64,000 bases of DNA from Pseudogracilibacillus sp. (GTDB lineage Bacteria; Bacillota; Bacilli; Bacillales; Amphibacillaceae), in NCBI GenBank assembly GCA_026169815.1, contig JAPFDT010000052.1:1-64000 (forward strand), written 5' to 3'. This document shows positions 54,917 through 64,000 of the stretch, piece by piece. The position numbers and the translations under genes were made by a program. The stretch's first letter is position 1. Every line of letters starts with the position of its first letter. The notes beneath the pieces were generated by a model, which saw nothing but the letters and a program-made list of their open reading frames with translations, made no database searches and had not been told where the DNA came from.

Positions 54917-55384
54917 TTAAATTGATGACAACTTATTATAAGAAAGGTCAGACTTGAGAAGGTTCTCTTCTAATTGATCTAATCGATTCAATACTGGTTT
55001 CGATGCCTCCATTAACATTCTATGTAATCTTTCCTCCCGACCATCCCCAGAATACTCTGGTTCATGTTGAATGTGCACAGCATAAAAATCTACTCCAGAT
55101 TCAAGAATTGGATTATCCTCCCCTCTTTTATCTCTTTCTTCAATCGGTTTATGGGCTTTTACAAAACTAGTACTATTTTGCCAAGCATCAAAAGATGATT
55201 TATCACTCCAAGTTGTACAAATCTCTACTTCATCAAATTCGCTCGTATTTATTTTTTCGATAACTTCCATAAATAAAAAACCATCAAATGTATGAATCGA
55301 TTTTGATTTCTTAAAACGCTCGATTACCTCTTGCGCTCTTCCTTCTTTTATTTTCATTTTATTAACAGCTTTAAAACACTTCAT
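54917..55384 (-). CDS. Antibiotic-biosynthesis-monooxygenase fold protein, IsdG/HmoB-like heme monooxygenase
   Basis: MKCFKAVNKMKIKEGRAQEVIERFKKSKSIHTFDGFLFMEVIEK...EVEICTTWSDKSSFDAWQNSTSFVKAH; ATG at 55384 after AGGATG. Confidence 0.82.
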   Translation of the reverse strand: MKCFKAVNKMKIKEGRAQEVIERFKKSKSIHTFDGFLFMEVIEKINTSEFDEVEICTTWSDKSSFDAWQNSTSFVKAHKPIEERDKRGEDNPILESGVDFYAVHIQHEPEYSGDGREERLHRMLMEASKPVLNRLDQLEENLLKSDLSYNKLSSI

Positions 55385-55556
55385 TATTATCATCCTTTTA
55401 ATATATTTTAAGTTCTTTTTATTTAATTCAATTTCACTTTGTTGTATTTAGTTCATAGTTTTATTTAGTTCGAACTCCCTCCCTCAAGCAATATTGCTAG
55501 TAATCTCACCCCTTTATTTAGCGTGTTGTAAAAAACAAACTGAAATTAACTCAATT

Positions 55557-55575
55557 GATATTGATAATCGTTCTC
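55557..55575. promoter_or_regulatory. Fur box 1
   Basis: GATATTGATAATCGTTCTC, 16/19 to GATAATGATAATCATTATC. Confidence 0.85.
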
Positions 55576-55600
55576 AAAAGTTGTATGCTTAAAACACATT

Positions 55601-55619
55601 GTAAATGATAATCATTCTC
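55601..55619. promoter_or_regulatory. Fur box 2
   Basis: GTAAATGATAATCATTCTC, 16/19 to GATAATGATAATCATTATC. Confidence 0.87.
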
Positions 55620-55625
55620 AAGTGG

Positions 55626-55641
55626 TATGACTCAAATCACG
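55626..55641. promoter_or_regulatory. Candidate Crp/Fnr-family operator
   Basis: TATGA-CTCAAA-TCACG, 8/10 conserved positions to TGTGA-N6-TCACA, immediately upstream of the Crp/Fnr gene. Confidence 0.4.
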
Positions 55642-55671
55642 CATTTAACAATTTTTTAAGGGAGATTAAGA

Positions 55672-56367
55672 ATGAAGGATTATATTAAACTAGGAATACT
55701 AAGACAATTTTCAAATTTACAGCACTTTAATGAAGAAGAATTTAATCAGATAAAATCCTTTTTCGTATATAAAGAGGTCAAAAAAAATGAGTATCTTTAT
55801 CAATATGGAGATACAATGAATGCTATTTATTTTTTATTCTCTGGAAAAGTTAAAATTTATAATACGAATATGCAAGGAAAAGAATTCCTCCTGAACCTAT
55901 ACACAGATAAAGCTGTATTTCCACATATAGGACATTATTTTTATGAAGCAAAATACATAACCAACGCCCTTGCTACAGAGGATGCTAAGCTTTTTTATAT
56001 ACCTACTGATAAAATGGATAAAATATTTTCTAGTTCTACTACAATAAATTTGTTCTTTTTAAGTGTTATGGGAAAACAAACAATTGATTTACAGCACCGT
56101 TTAGAAGATAAAATATTAGGTACAACAATGGAACAAATTACACGCATGCTTATTAGATTAGCAGATGCATATGGAGTGCAACTTGTATATTCAAATGAAA
56201 TTATTTTAAGTGAAGTTCTTCATAATACAGAACTTGCTAGTATTGTAGGGATGACGAGAGAAACAATAAGTAGAAATATGAAAACACTTTATCAAGAAGA
56301 GATTATTCGAAAAGATAACCGAGGTAGATTAGTAATAAATATAAAGAAGTTAAATAAATTTAAATAG
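55672..56367 (+). CDS. Crp/Fnr family transcriptional regulator (no cysteines)
   Basis: cNMP-binding fold (NEYLYQYGDTMNAIYFLFSGKVKIYN) + HTH (TELASIVGMTRETISRNMKTLYQEEII); no Cys in sequence. Confidence 0.88.
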   Translation: MKDYIKLGILRQFSNLQHFNEEEFNQIKSFFVYKEVKKNEYLYQYGDTMNAIYFLFSGKVKIYNTNMQGKEFLLNLYTDKAVFPHIGHYFYEAKYITNALATEDAKLFYIPTDKMDKIFSSSTTINLFFLSVMGKQTIDLQHRLEDKILGTTMEQITRMLIRLADAYGVQLVYSNEIILSEVLHNTELASIVGMTRETISRNMKTLYQEEIIRKDNRGRLVINIKKLNKFK

Positions 56368-56831
56368 TGTATCTAAGAAATCCAGAATATCTAGGCGAGA
56401 TTAATTAAATATACTTTTACAAATCACGAATATATATAATTAATCGGAATGACATATCATCTGCTACTCGTTTAGATAAAAAACATATGACCTGATAGCA
56501 GTACGGCCTATGTCATTGTTTTACAATGCAAAATCCTAGTTTCTACCTGACCAATTGATGACAGCTAATTTAACCAATCAAACATTAAAAAACAATTGCC
56601 ACATTAATTTTCAATCGAAAAGCTACTTTACCAGCTAGCATTTATATCCTATAAAATGTAATACGAATAAGTTTTGAAAGACTATCATAAACATCAATAT
56701 TTATTCTTACATATAGAAAAAGGACGAGAAACACCCAGTATCATGTGTTAGGTTTTTTTCATGCAAATATGAAGCAAGATTTCCCTTCACTACTAGTTAA
56801 GTCGTTTCTGTCATTTTCCATTTTTTTAATT

Positions 56832-56868
56832 AAAAAAACTACTTGAAAGAATAGATCCTCCAAGTAGC
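56832..56868 (-). terminator. Terminator after argS
   Basis: Minus strand CTACTTG-N15-CAAGTAGTTTTTTT. Confidence 0.75.
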
Positions 56869-56881
56869 TTGTCATCATAGA

Positions 56882-58552
56882 TTACATACTTTCTGGTGCA
56901 GTAACGCCTAATAGCTGTAATGAGTTTGCTATCGTTGTTTGAACTGCTGTCATTAATGCGATTCTTGCTTCGGTTAAAGCCATGTCATCTTCATTAATTA
57001 CTTTTTCCGCATTATAAAAGCTATGCAGCATTGTCGCTAAGTCATATACATATTGTGTTATACGATATGGTGCTTCTGCCTGAGCCGCATCTGCAATTAT
57101 TTGAGGGAAAGCCGCAATTTGTTTTAATAAATCTTGTTCTTTTTCAGACTGTAAAAGGGTTGCATCATAATTTTCCGTTACTTTAATTCCTCTTGTAGCT
57201 GCTTGTGCTAACATTGTACAAATACGAGCATGAGCATATTGCACATAATATACAGGGTTCTCATTTGATTCAGAACGAGCTAAATCAACATCGAAATCTA
57301 ATTGTGAATCATTCGAGCGCATAATAAAGAAATAACGGACTGCATCTACTCCAACATCTTCCATTAATTCTCTTAACGTCACAGCACGCCCTGTTCGTTT
57401 ACTCATTCTAACAATTTCGCCGTCTTCTACAACGTTTACCATTTGAATGATACTGACACTAAACGCTTCTTGTGGATATCCTAATGCTTGGATCGCTGCG
57501 CTCATTCTCGGTACGTATCCATGGTGATCTGCACCCCAAACGTTGATTACTTTACCGTAACCACGTTCTAACTTATCTTTATGATAAGCGATATCTGGTG
57601 TTAAATACGTATAAGTTCCATCTTGTTTAATTAACACACGATCTTTGTCATCTTCAAACTCTGTTGACTTAAACCATGTAGCTCCATCTTTTTCATATGT
57701 GTAGCCACTTTCTTGTAATTCATTTAATGCTTCGATAATTTTATTATCTTCATACAGCGATAATTCAGAGAACCAACGATCGAATCTCACTCCAAAAGCA
57801 TCTAAATCTTTTTTAATTTGATCTAACTCAAAAGTTAAGCCATAATCACGGAAAAAAGAAATACGTGTTTCATGACCTTTATGTAACCATTCGTCACCAT
57901 ACTTTTCTGCTAACTCTTTTCCAATTTCGATAATATCATTACCATGATAACCATCTTCAGGCATGTCCGCTTCCTGACCTAATGCCTCTTTATAGCGCGT
58001 GTCGATTGATAATGCTAAATTATCGATTTGATTACCAGCATCATTTATATAATATTCACGATCTACATCATAACCTGCCGCAGCAAATACATTACATAAT
58101 ACATCACCAAATGCCGCTCCTCTAGCATGCCCTAAGTGTAAATCCCCGGTTGGGTTCACTGAAACAAACTCCACTTGGACACGTTTACCATTGCCAGCAT
58201 TTGACCTTCCATAATCTTTTCCCTGCTTTAAGATAAGTGGTACAATATCACTTAAAAAATTATCTTTCATAAAAAAGTTAATAAAGCCAGGTCCAGCTAT
58301 ATCTACTTTTTCGATATTCGCTTTTTCTTTGTCTAAATGTGCGACAATATCTTCAGCAATCTGTCGTGGAGCTTTTTTCGCTATTCTTGCAAGTTGCATA
58401 GCGATATTTGCAGCAAAGTCTCCGTGTGATTTTTCTTTTGGTTTTTCTAAATTAATAGCAGGAATGTCCGCCTCATCTGCTAGAGATGAAGCAATAATCG
58501 CTGCTTTTATTTCACCTTTTAAGGTCTGTTCTATATCTGCTAATACATTCAT
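56882..58552 (-). CDS. argS: Arginyl-tRNA synthetase
   Basis: [29 protein letters not shown]-like [19 protein letters not shown]-type C-terminus. Confidence 0.97.
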   Translation of the reverse strand: MNVLADIEQTLKGEIKAAIIASSLADEADIPAINLEKPKEKSHGDFAANIAMQLARIAKKAPRQIAEDIVAHLDKEKANIEKVDIAGPGFINFFMKDNFLSDIVPLILKQGKDYGRSNAGNGKRVQVEFVSVNPTGDLHLGHARGAAFGDVLCNVFAAAGYDVDREYYINDAGNQIDNLALSIDTRYKEALGQEADMPEDGYHGNDIIEIGKELAEKYGDEWLHKGHETRISFFRDYGLTFELDQIKKDLDAFGVRFDRWFSELSLYEDNKIIEALNELQESGYTYEKDGATWFKSTEFEDDKDRVLIKQDGTYTYLTPDIAYHKDKLERGYGKVINVWGADHHGYVPRMSAAIQALGYPQEAFSVSIIQMVNVVEDGEIVRMSKRTGRAVTLRELMEDVGVDAVRYFFIMRSNDSQLDFDVDLARSESNENPVYYVQYAHARICTMLAQAATRGIKVTENYDATLLQSEKEQDLLKQIAAFPQIIADAAQAEAPYRITQYVYDLATMLHSFYNAEKVINEDDMALTEARIALMTAVQTTIANSLQLLGVTAPESM

Positions 58553-58553
58553 C

Positions 58554-58997
58554 TTATTTCTCCTCCGTAAAAGTTAACGTTAAATGATGATTTCGTATGT
58601 GTCCATCATCAAGTTCTATCTCATATATAATAATTATCTTATTTTCTTCGCCGATAACTTCTCGTTTAATAGATTCTGTCGTAATCTCCATGCGAAAAGC
58701 GCCATAAGGATGACGATATAAGCACTCTGATGTCGAACCTTCGACAAATTGTTGATTCATCGTAATACTACCAGATCGCTTTAAATTAATTTTATCTGGT
58801 TGAATTGTAATTAAACTTTTAACTTCAGCAAAATCTTGCGTTTTCTCGACAAACGTAATTACTTCTGTTTGTTCTTTTTTAATATAATTACCTTTTTGTT
58901 TAGTTATTGTTAATTCTTTCTCACCATCGTCTTCAATGACAGTACGTATCTCAATTGCAACATTCTTTTTAATTAGTTCCATGTGATCTCCTTGCAC
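58554..58997 (-). CDS. ywiB: DUF1934 protein (YwiB)
   Basis: Beta-barrel-like small protein upstream of argS ([29 protein letters not shown]...[14 protein letters not shown]). Confidence 0.8.
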   Translation of the reverse strand: MQGDHMELIKKNVAIEIRTVIEDDGEKELTITKQKGNYIKKEQTEVITFVEKTQDFAEVKSLITIQPDKINLKRSGSITMNQQFVEGSTSECLYRHPYGAFRMEITTESIKREVIGEENKIIIIYEIELDDGHIRNHHLTLTFTEEK

Positions 58998-59088
58998 TAC
59001 TTTATTATTGTACTCACATTATAACGATAATAATCGGCTATTTCCATTAGAACAATTGCTAGTTTATACAAGTGATTCCATTCCTACC

Positions 59089-59118
59089 GTTTAATATGTC
59101 GAATTTCCTCCCATAATG
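59089..59118 (+). promoter_or_regulatory. Possible forespore sigma-G-type promoter upstream of the PBP gene
   Basis: GTTTA-18 nt-CATAATG. Confidence 0.3.
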
Positions 59119-59153
59119 ATGAAAGATGACGTCAATAACGAGGAGAAAACAAG

Positions 59154-61160
59154 ATGAGATTCATTCGAAAAAGCTTGAAATTATGTTTTTGGGGAGGCCT
59201 ATCCATTAGCATTGCGATTGCCATTTTTCTTGGTACTTGTTACATCATGGGTCCACCCTCTATTGAACTAGGGACTGCGACTACCTTTTATGATAATGAA
59301 GGAGATCTACTTTCCCCAAAGGAAAATCATGAAACATTCCAATTAGATAATGTATCACCTTATATTATTGATGCGACAATCATTATAGAAGATCGCCATT
59401 TTTATAACCATCATGGCTTTGACTATCGTGGTATTGGTAGAGCTGTTTTAAAAAATGTAAAAACACGTCACCTAAAAGAAGGTGCTAGTACGATAACGCA
59501 ACAATATGCGCGCAACTTGTATTTAACACATGAAAAAACATGGCTCAGAAAACTAAAAGAAGCTATCTATACTATTCGCTTAGAAATGTTTTATTCAAAA
59601 GAGGATATTTTAACAGGGTACTTACATGCCATTTATTATGGTCATGGTGCCTATGGAATAGAAGAAGCAAGCCAGTTATATTTCAACAAACAAGCTGAAG
59701 ACATTACATTAGCAGAAGCAGCCATGTTAGCAGGGATACCTAAAGGACCGACATATTACTCTCCGTTTAACGACGAAGAAAAGGCAAAAAAACGCCAGGA
59801 ATTAATTTTAAACGAGATGCTACAAGCAGATTTAATTACACAGGCAGAATATTATGAAGCAAAAAAGCTAACCTTCGAATTTGATGAACCTGACTTGAAG
59901 CAAGATATATTTGCCGGTCACTTTAAAGATACTGTGTTAGAAGAAGCAGCAACACTGATACATGGTAACGATAAACAAATGTTATCAGGTAATTACCATA
60001 TTTATACAACATTAGATAGTGATTATCAACGACAGCTAGAAACGCTTGTCACTGAACACATGAAAGATGACAGTGAATTAGAATTAGGAGTTTTATCTAT
60101 TGAATCGAATACAGGGGCGATCACTGGATTAATTGGTGGAAAGTCATATGAATCAAGTACTTTTAACCGTGTTACTGATGCAAAAAGAATGGTCGGATCG
60201 ACTTTCAAACCTTTTGTCTATTACGCTGCACTGGAAAATGGATATACCCCTTCTACTATGTTATTAAGTGAGCCGACTACCTTTGAAATAAATGATCACG
60301 AAACGTATGAGCCGCAAAATTATAATGGTTATTATGCTCATGAGCCGATTTCATTAGCTCAAGCGCTAGCCTTATCTGATAATATTTATGCAGTAAAAAC
60401 AAATTTATTTTTAAACACAGAAAAAGTCATCCGAACAACAAAACAATTTAATATAACAGAGGAATTGCCTAACGTTCCTTCACTTCCTTTAGGTAGTGCC
60501 TCGATTCCGTTGTTTGAAATGGTTCAAGCTTATAGCATCCTTGCCAATGAAGGGAAAAACGTCCAAGCCCATACGATTACAAAAATTGAAAACAGTGCAG
60601 GAGAGATCATTTACTCACGCAAACCACCACAAGATGAACAAATATTAGATCCAGCTAAAACATTTGTTTTAAACTATTTAATGATGGGGATGTTTGACCG
60701 GAGATTAAATGGCTACATGGATGTAACCGGCGCTTCGATTATTGATCAACTCACTCATACTTATGCTGGAAAATCCGGTACGACCGACACAGACAATTGG
60801 ATGATCGGGTACAGCCCACTTATTACGACCGGTGTTTGGACGGGATTTGATGATAATCGACCATTACAAAAAGCGTCTGAAAAAAGTCTCGCAAAACAAA
60901 TATGGGCACAAGCAATCGAATCTGCACACGAAGATAAGGAGGACGCTTCTTTTGAAGTACCACCAGGCATAGAAAAAGCTATTATAGATCCACAAACAGG
61001 TTTACTTGCAACCTCTGATTGTCCAATTAGACGTGCTACTTATTTTGAAACAGGAACGGCACCAACAGAATATTGTACAGAGCATTCGTCCCATAAAACA
61101 GAACCAAAGAAACAACAAGAAAAAAATTTATTTGACCGATTATTTGAGCTGATAAATTAA
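59154..61160 (+). CDS. Class A penicillin-binding protein (PBP1A/PbpG family)
   Basis: Transglycosylase EDRHFYNHHGFDYRGIGRA, GASTITQQYARNLYL; transpeptidase STFKPF, SDN, KSGTT. Confidence 0.94.
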   Translation: MRFIRKSLKLCFWGGLSISIAIAIFLGTCYIMGPPSIELGTATTFYDNEGDLLSPKENHETFQLDNVSPYIIDATIIIEDRHFYNHHGFDYRGIGRAVLKNVKTRHLKEGASTITQQYARNLYLTHEKTWLRKLKEAIYTIRLEMFYSKEDILTGYLHAIYYGHGAYGIEEASQLYFNKQAEDITLAEAAMLAGIPKGPTYYSPFNDEEKAKKRQELILNEMLQADLITQAEYYEAKKLTFEFDEPDLKQDIFAGHFKDTVLEEAATLIHGNDKQMLSGNYHIYTTLDSDYQRQLETLVTEHMKDDSELELGVLSIESNTGAITGLIGGKSYESSTFNRVTDAKRMVGSTFKPFVYYAALENGYTPSTMLLSEPTTFEINDHETYEPQNYNGYYAHEPISLAQALALSDNIYAVKTNLFLNTEKVIRTTKQFNITEELPNVPSLPLGSASIPLFEMVQAYSILANEGKNVQAHTITKIENSAGEIIYSRKPPQDEQILDPAKTFVLNYLMMGMFDRRLNGYMDVTGASIIDQLTHTYAGKSGTTDTDNWMIGYSPLITTGVWTGFDDNRPLQKASEKSLAKQIWAQAIESAHEDKEDASFEVPPGIEKAIIDPQTGLLATSDCPIRRATYFETGTAPTEYCTEHSSHKTEPKKQQEKNLFDRLFELIN

Positions 61161-61198
61161 AGAAACCGACACCTCTTTTATGAGTGTCGGTTTCTTTA
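61159..61198 (+). terminator. Terminator after the PBP gene
   Basis: AAAGAAACCGACAC-N11-GTGTCGGTTTCTTT. Confidence 0.85.
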
Positions 61199-61307
61199 GT
61201 GTCCTAGCAATACATGAGTAGCCCATGTACCCCTTATATTACAAATACTGAAACAAAATCACAAGGTATTACTATTAAGTTCAATATTTGTCACAAATTG
61301 TTCACTT

Positions 61308-61814
61308 TTAGGAAAGTTGTTCTTTTAGTTCATCTGTGGAGTTCTCCCACATTGCTTCATCAAAATCTTGGAGGAAGTTTTTTAATAATTGTTTAGACTG
61401 ATCTTCCATATGATTTACGAAAATCTTCCCCTTTAAAGAACCTTCCATATGTTTTACATGTTCAGGCATTGATTTATAAGCACGTTTATTCGGACGATCT
61501 ACTCGTAATTCACTACCTGCAACACCTGAATAGTAAGGTTTCCCATCTTCGTCTCTATCTACTGTAACCCAAACAATCCAATATAATAAACCTTCAGGAA
61601 CCTCTTCTTTATCCGGATAATAACGCACACGACGCTCAATATCACTTCTAGCATGCATTGCATCCATATCAACATATGCTGTATTTTCATTCGGATCAAC
61701 AATGACAGAGGACATATTTTCTAAAGAAATCGATCCTATTCCGTACCCACCATGTCCATCGGTAGAATCATCTTTTAATATTGTAAATTGTTGCTTTGGT
61801 TTCTTGTTATCCAT
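61308..61814 (-). CDS. ywhD: YwhD family protein
   Basis: FTILKDDSTDGHGGYGIGSISLENMSSVIVDP...RRVRYYPDKEEVPEGLLYWIVWVTVDR. Confidence 0.85.
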   Translation of the reverse strand: MDNKKPKQQFTILKDDSTDGHGGYGIGSISLENMSSVIVDPNENTAYVDMDAMHARSDIERRVRYYPDKEEVPEGLLYWIVWVTVDRDEDGKPYYSGVAGSELRVDRPNKRAYKSMPEHVKHMEGSLKGKIFVNHMEDQSKQLLKNFLQDFDEAMWENSTDELKEQLS

Positions 61815-61868
61815 TTAATTGCGACCCCTTTCTAATTGATACTGCTCTCATTGTATCATATCGTTCTT

Positions 61869-63158
61869 TTAACGATAATGAAGTAGCTCATTTATTTTAT
61901 CTTGCAAAGCTTGATTATTAATTAAACGAATTGCGTCAGCTGGGAAATATAATTTATGATCTTCGCGTGTCCGCCCTGTAATGGCTTCTACAATAACAGA
62001 ATGTGTCGATAACTCTTTCAATTGGCCTGAAGGCATTTGTAAGTAAATCGGCACTCTTTCTTCACCAGGTCGATACACATCATACGATAAGTCAGATGAT
62101 GAATCGACAACTAAATAATATAAAGGATCAAGCTCAGCTTCTAAAAATAAATGTTGTAATTGAACTAATTTATCCTCATCTTGAATTGGATCAAACTCAA
62201 TATATTTAAATAAATTACGGTTCATAAACCTGAGACACAAATCACGTAAAATGGCATCATCTTCAGTTTGCCAACGTTGGAAATAATAAAGAATGACAGA
62301 CTCGTCCACATCTAAATAGTCCGCTAAATAGATTGGCTCTCTAAATAGAGGGATTAATAATTTCGGTTCTTCTTTAAATGGATAACCTTGATCCAATAAA
62401 TGTGTCACACGTTGAAATATTTTCGTCAAAATCACTTCAGAACTTCTCGTTACCGGATGAAAATACACTTGCCAATACATTTGATAACGCGACATAATAT
62501 AGTCTTCTACAGCATGCATCCCAGTTGATTTTATAACAATTTGTTCATCAGTCGGACGCATGACACGTAAAATTCGCTCCATATCAAATTGTCCATAACT
62601 GACGCCTGTATAATAAGCATCTCGCAATAAATAATCCATACGATCTGCATCAATTTGGCTTGATATTATACTTACTACAGCTTGGTCAGAATATGTTTTT
62701 TCTATAACTTGAGCGACTTTTTCTGGAAAGTCATCTGCTACTTTCTTTAACACTTGATTGACGTGCGTATCTTCTAAAATAATCCGCTTCGTAAATTTTT
62801 CATGATCTAATGATAATACTTTTTCAAACGAATGAGAAAACGGCCCATGTCCTAAGTCATGTAATAAAGCCGCACATAGACTGACGAGACGTTCTTCTTT
62901 ATTCCAACTTTCATGTTCTTCCATTTTACTTACCATGCGTCGGACTATTTCATAAACACCTAATGAATGATTAAAACGACTATGTTCCGCTCCATGGAAA
63001 GTTAAATACGATGTCCCTAACTGTTTAATCCGTCGTAAACGTTGAAATTCTGGGGTAGCAATTAAATCCCAAATGACTTGATCTACAACACGTACGTAAC
63101 GATGAACAGGGTCTTTAAATACTTTTACTTCATCTAATTGTTTTTCTTTATAATGCAT
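61869..63158 (-). CDS. ywfO: HD-domain phosphohydrolase (YwfO-like, dNTPase superfamily)
   Basis: FQRLRRIKQLGTSYLTFHGAEHSRFNHSLGVYEI, CAALLHDLGHGPFSHSFE; start MHYKEKQ at 63158 preferred to 63191. Confidence 0.88.
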   Translation of the reverse strand: MHYKEKQLDEVKVFKDPVHRYVRVVDQVIWDLIATPEFQRLRRIKQLGTSYLTFHGAEHSRFNHSLGVYEIVRRMVSKMEEHESWNKEERLVSLCAALLHDLGHGPFSHSFEKVLSLDHEKFTKRIILEDTHVNQVLKKVADDFPEKVAQVIEKTYSDQAVVSIISSQIDADRMDYLLRDAYYTGVSYGQFDMERILRVMRPTDEQIVIKSTGMHAVEDYIMSRYQMYWQVYFHPVTRSSEVILTKIFQRVTHLLDQGYPFKEEPKLLIPLFREPIYLADYLDVDESVILYYFQRWQTEDDAILRDLCLRFMNRNLFKYIEFDPIQDEDKLVQLQHLFLEAELDPLYYLVVDSSSDLSYDVYRPGEERVPIYLQMPSGQLKELSTHSVIVEAITGRTREDHKLYFPADAIRLINNQALQDKINELLHYR

Positions 63159-63249
63159 CGTCTCAACCCATTTCTTTTTATACCTATACAATTTATTATA
63201 TAATAGTTTTCACAAGAGATAAAACGTTCACTAAAGAAGGAGCATATCT

Positions 63250-64000
63250 GTGCATAAGAGTTTAGCTTTTTTTCAACACCAACCGATTCGATTTCTAGAC
63301 CATTCCAATACTTCAACTATTTTTACATTTTCAAATGAGGCAATGACTTCTTTTGCAATTGATGATGCTATTGCTACAGCAGTGAGCAATGGTGAAGTGA
63401 ATCCTACTGCGCGTATTTGGGTTCATAATGATACGATTGTTCTCGGCATCCTGGATTCACGCCTCCCTTATCTAGAACGAGGACTAAATTTTTTACAAGC
63501 GAATGATTATAGAGCAGTCATTCGGAATTCTGGAGGCTTGGCAGTTGCTTTAGACAAAGGTGTCGTCAACTTATCCTTCATATTACCAAATAAAGGAGCA
63601 GTATCTATTCATGATGGCTATGATTTAATGTATGCTTTTATTCAAGAAGTATTTAAACGATACACTTCTAAGATAAAAGCATACGAAATCGTCGGATCTT
63701 ACTGCCCTGGGGATTATGATTTAAGTATTAATGGTATTAAATTTGCTGGTATTTCTCAACGTCGCGTTCGTGACGGTGTTGCCGTGCAAATTTATATCGA
63801 TGTCGAAGGAAATAGTAAAAAGCGTGCAAGTATCGTCAAACAGTTTTATTCATTAAGTAAAGGAAGGGAAAATACGAATTACATATATCCAGAAGTAAAT
63901 CCTGAAGTGATGGGGACAATTAGTGAACTTACTCATACTCCATTTACTGTACACGAAGTCATTCAAATGATTCACCAAACGATGATAGACCTTGGCGCTT
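63250..64000 (+). CDS. lipL: Octanoyl-[GcvH]:protein N-octanoyltransferase (partial, runs off window end)
   Basis: GTG start after AGAAGGAG; not in the supplied ORF track because no stop is reached; translation VHKSLAFFQHQPIRFLDHSNTS...RNSGGLAVALDKGVVNLSF...EIVGSYCPGDYDLSINGIKFAGISQRRVRDGVAVQIY. Confidence 0.88.
   Translation, partial: MHKSLAFFQHQPIRFLDHSNTSTIFTFSNEAMTSFAIDDAIATAVSNGEVNPTARIWVHNDTIVLGILDSRLPYLERGLNFLQANDYRAVIRNSGGLAVALDKGVVNLSFILPNKGAVSIHDGYDLMYAFIQEVFKRYTSKIKAYEIVGSYCPGDYDLSINGIKFAGISQRRVRDGVAVQIYIDVEGNSKKRASIVKQFYSLSKGRENTNYIYPEVNPEVMGTISELTHTPFTVHEVIQMIHQTMIDLGA

Noticed and set aside
56368-56831. 460-bp AT-rich gap after the Crp/Fnr gene as a possible degraded gene or small RNA
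   Set aside because: No coding remnant or strong structure could be recognised; only weak hairpins.

Overview
Low-GC Bacillaceae-type chromosomal window, mostly coded on the minus strand, with B. subtilis-like synteny. No rRNA, tRNA, CRISPR array, prophage or IS element was recognised. Left to right it contains: (i) an ilvE / T-box / ilvBNC-leuABCD-ilvA operon; (ii) modABC with a divergent YvgK-like HTH+PBP regulator; (iii) a core block mnaA-upp-glyA-ywlG-rpiB-ywlE-mntP-tsaC-spoIIR-prmC-prfA-rpmE2-rho-glpX-murA-tal-fba-pyrG-rpoE; (iv) an acyl-CoA catabolic block (icmF, TetR, two acyl-CoA dehydrogenases, 3-hydroxybutyryl-CoA dehydrogenase, thiolase, Fe-S oxidoreductase) with a FadR-like operator; (v) an accessory ~12 kb heme-acquisition (Isd-type) locus with NEAT proteins, sortase B, two FecCD-type ABC transporters, a heme-monooxygenase-like protein, two Fur boxes and a divergent Crp/Fnr-family regulator; (vi) argS-ywiB, a class A PBP, ywhD, ywfO and a partial lipL running off the end. 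The observations most worth follow-up are: an unusual NEAT arrangement, in which sortase-motif NEAT domains lack the canonical YxxxY heme-ligand motif while the NEAT protein that keeps YDHHY has lost its sortase signal; the Fur plus Crp/Fnr control region of that locus; and a dispersed family of ~125 nt intergenic elements whose terminal stems show compensatory changes between copies. All family assignments are by reading the sequences, with no database search.
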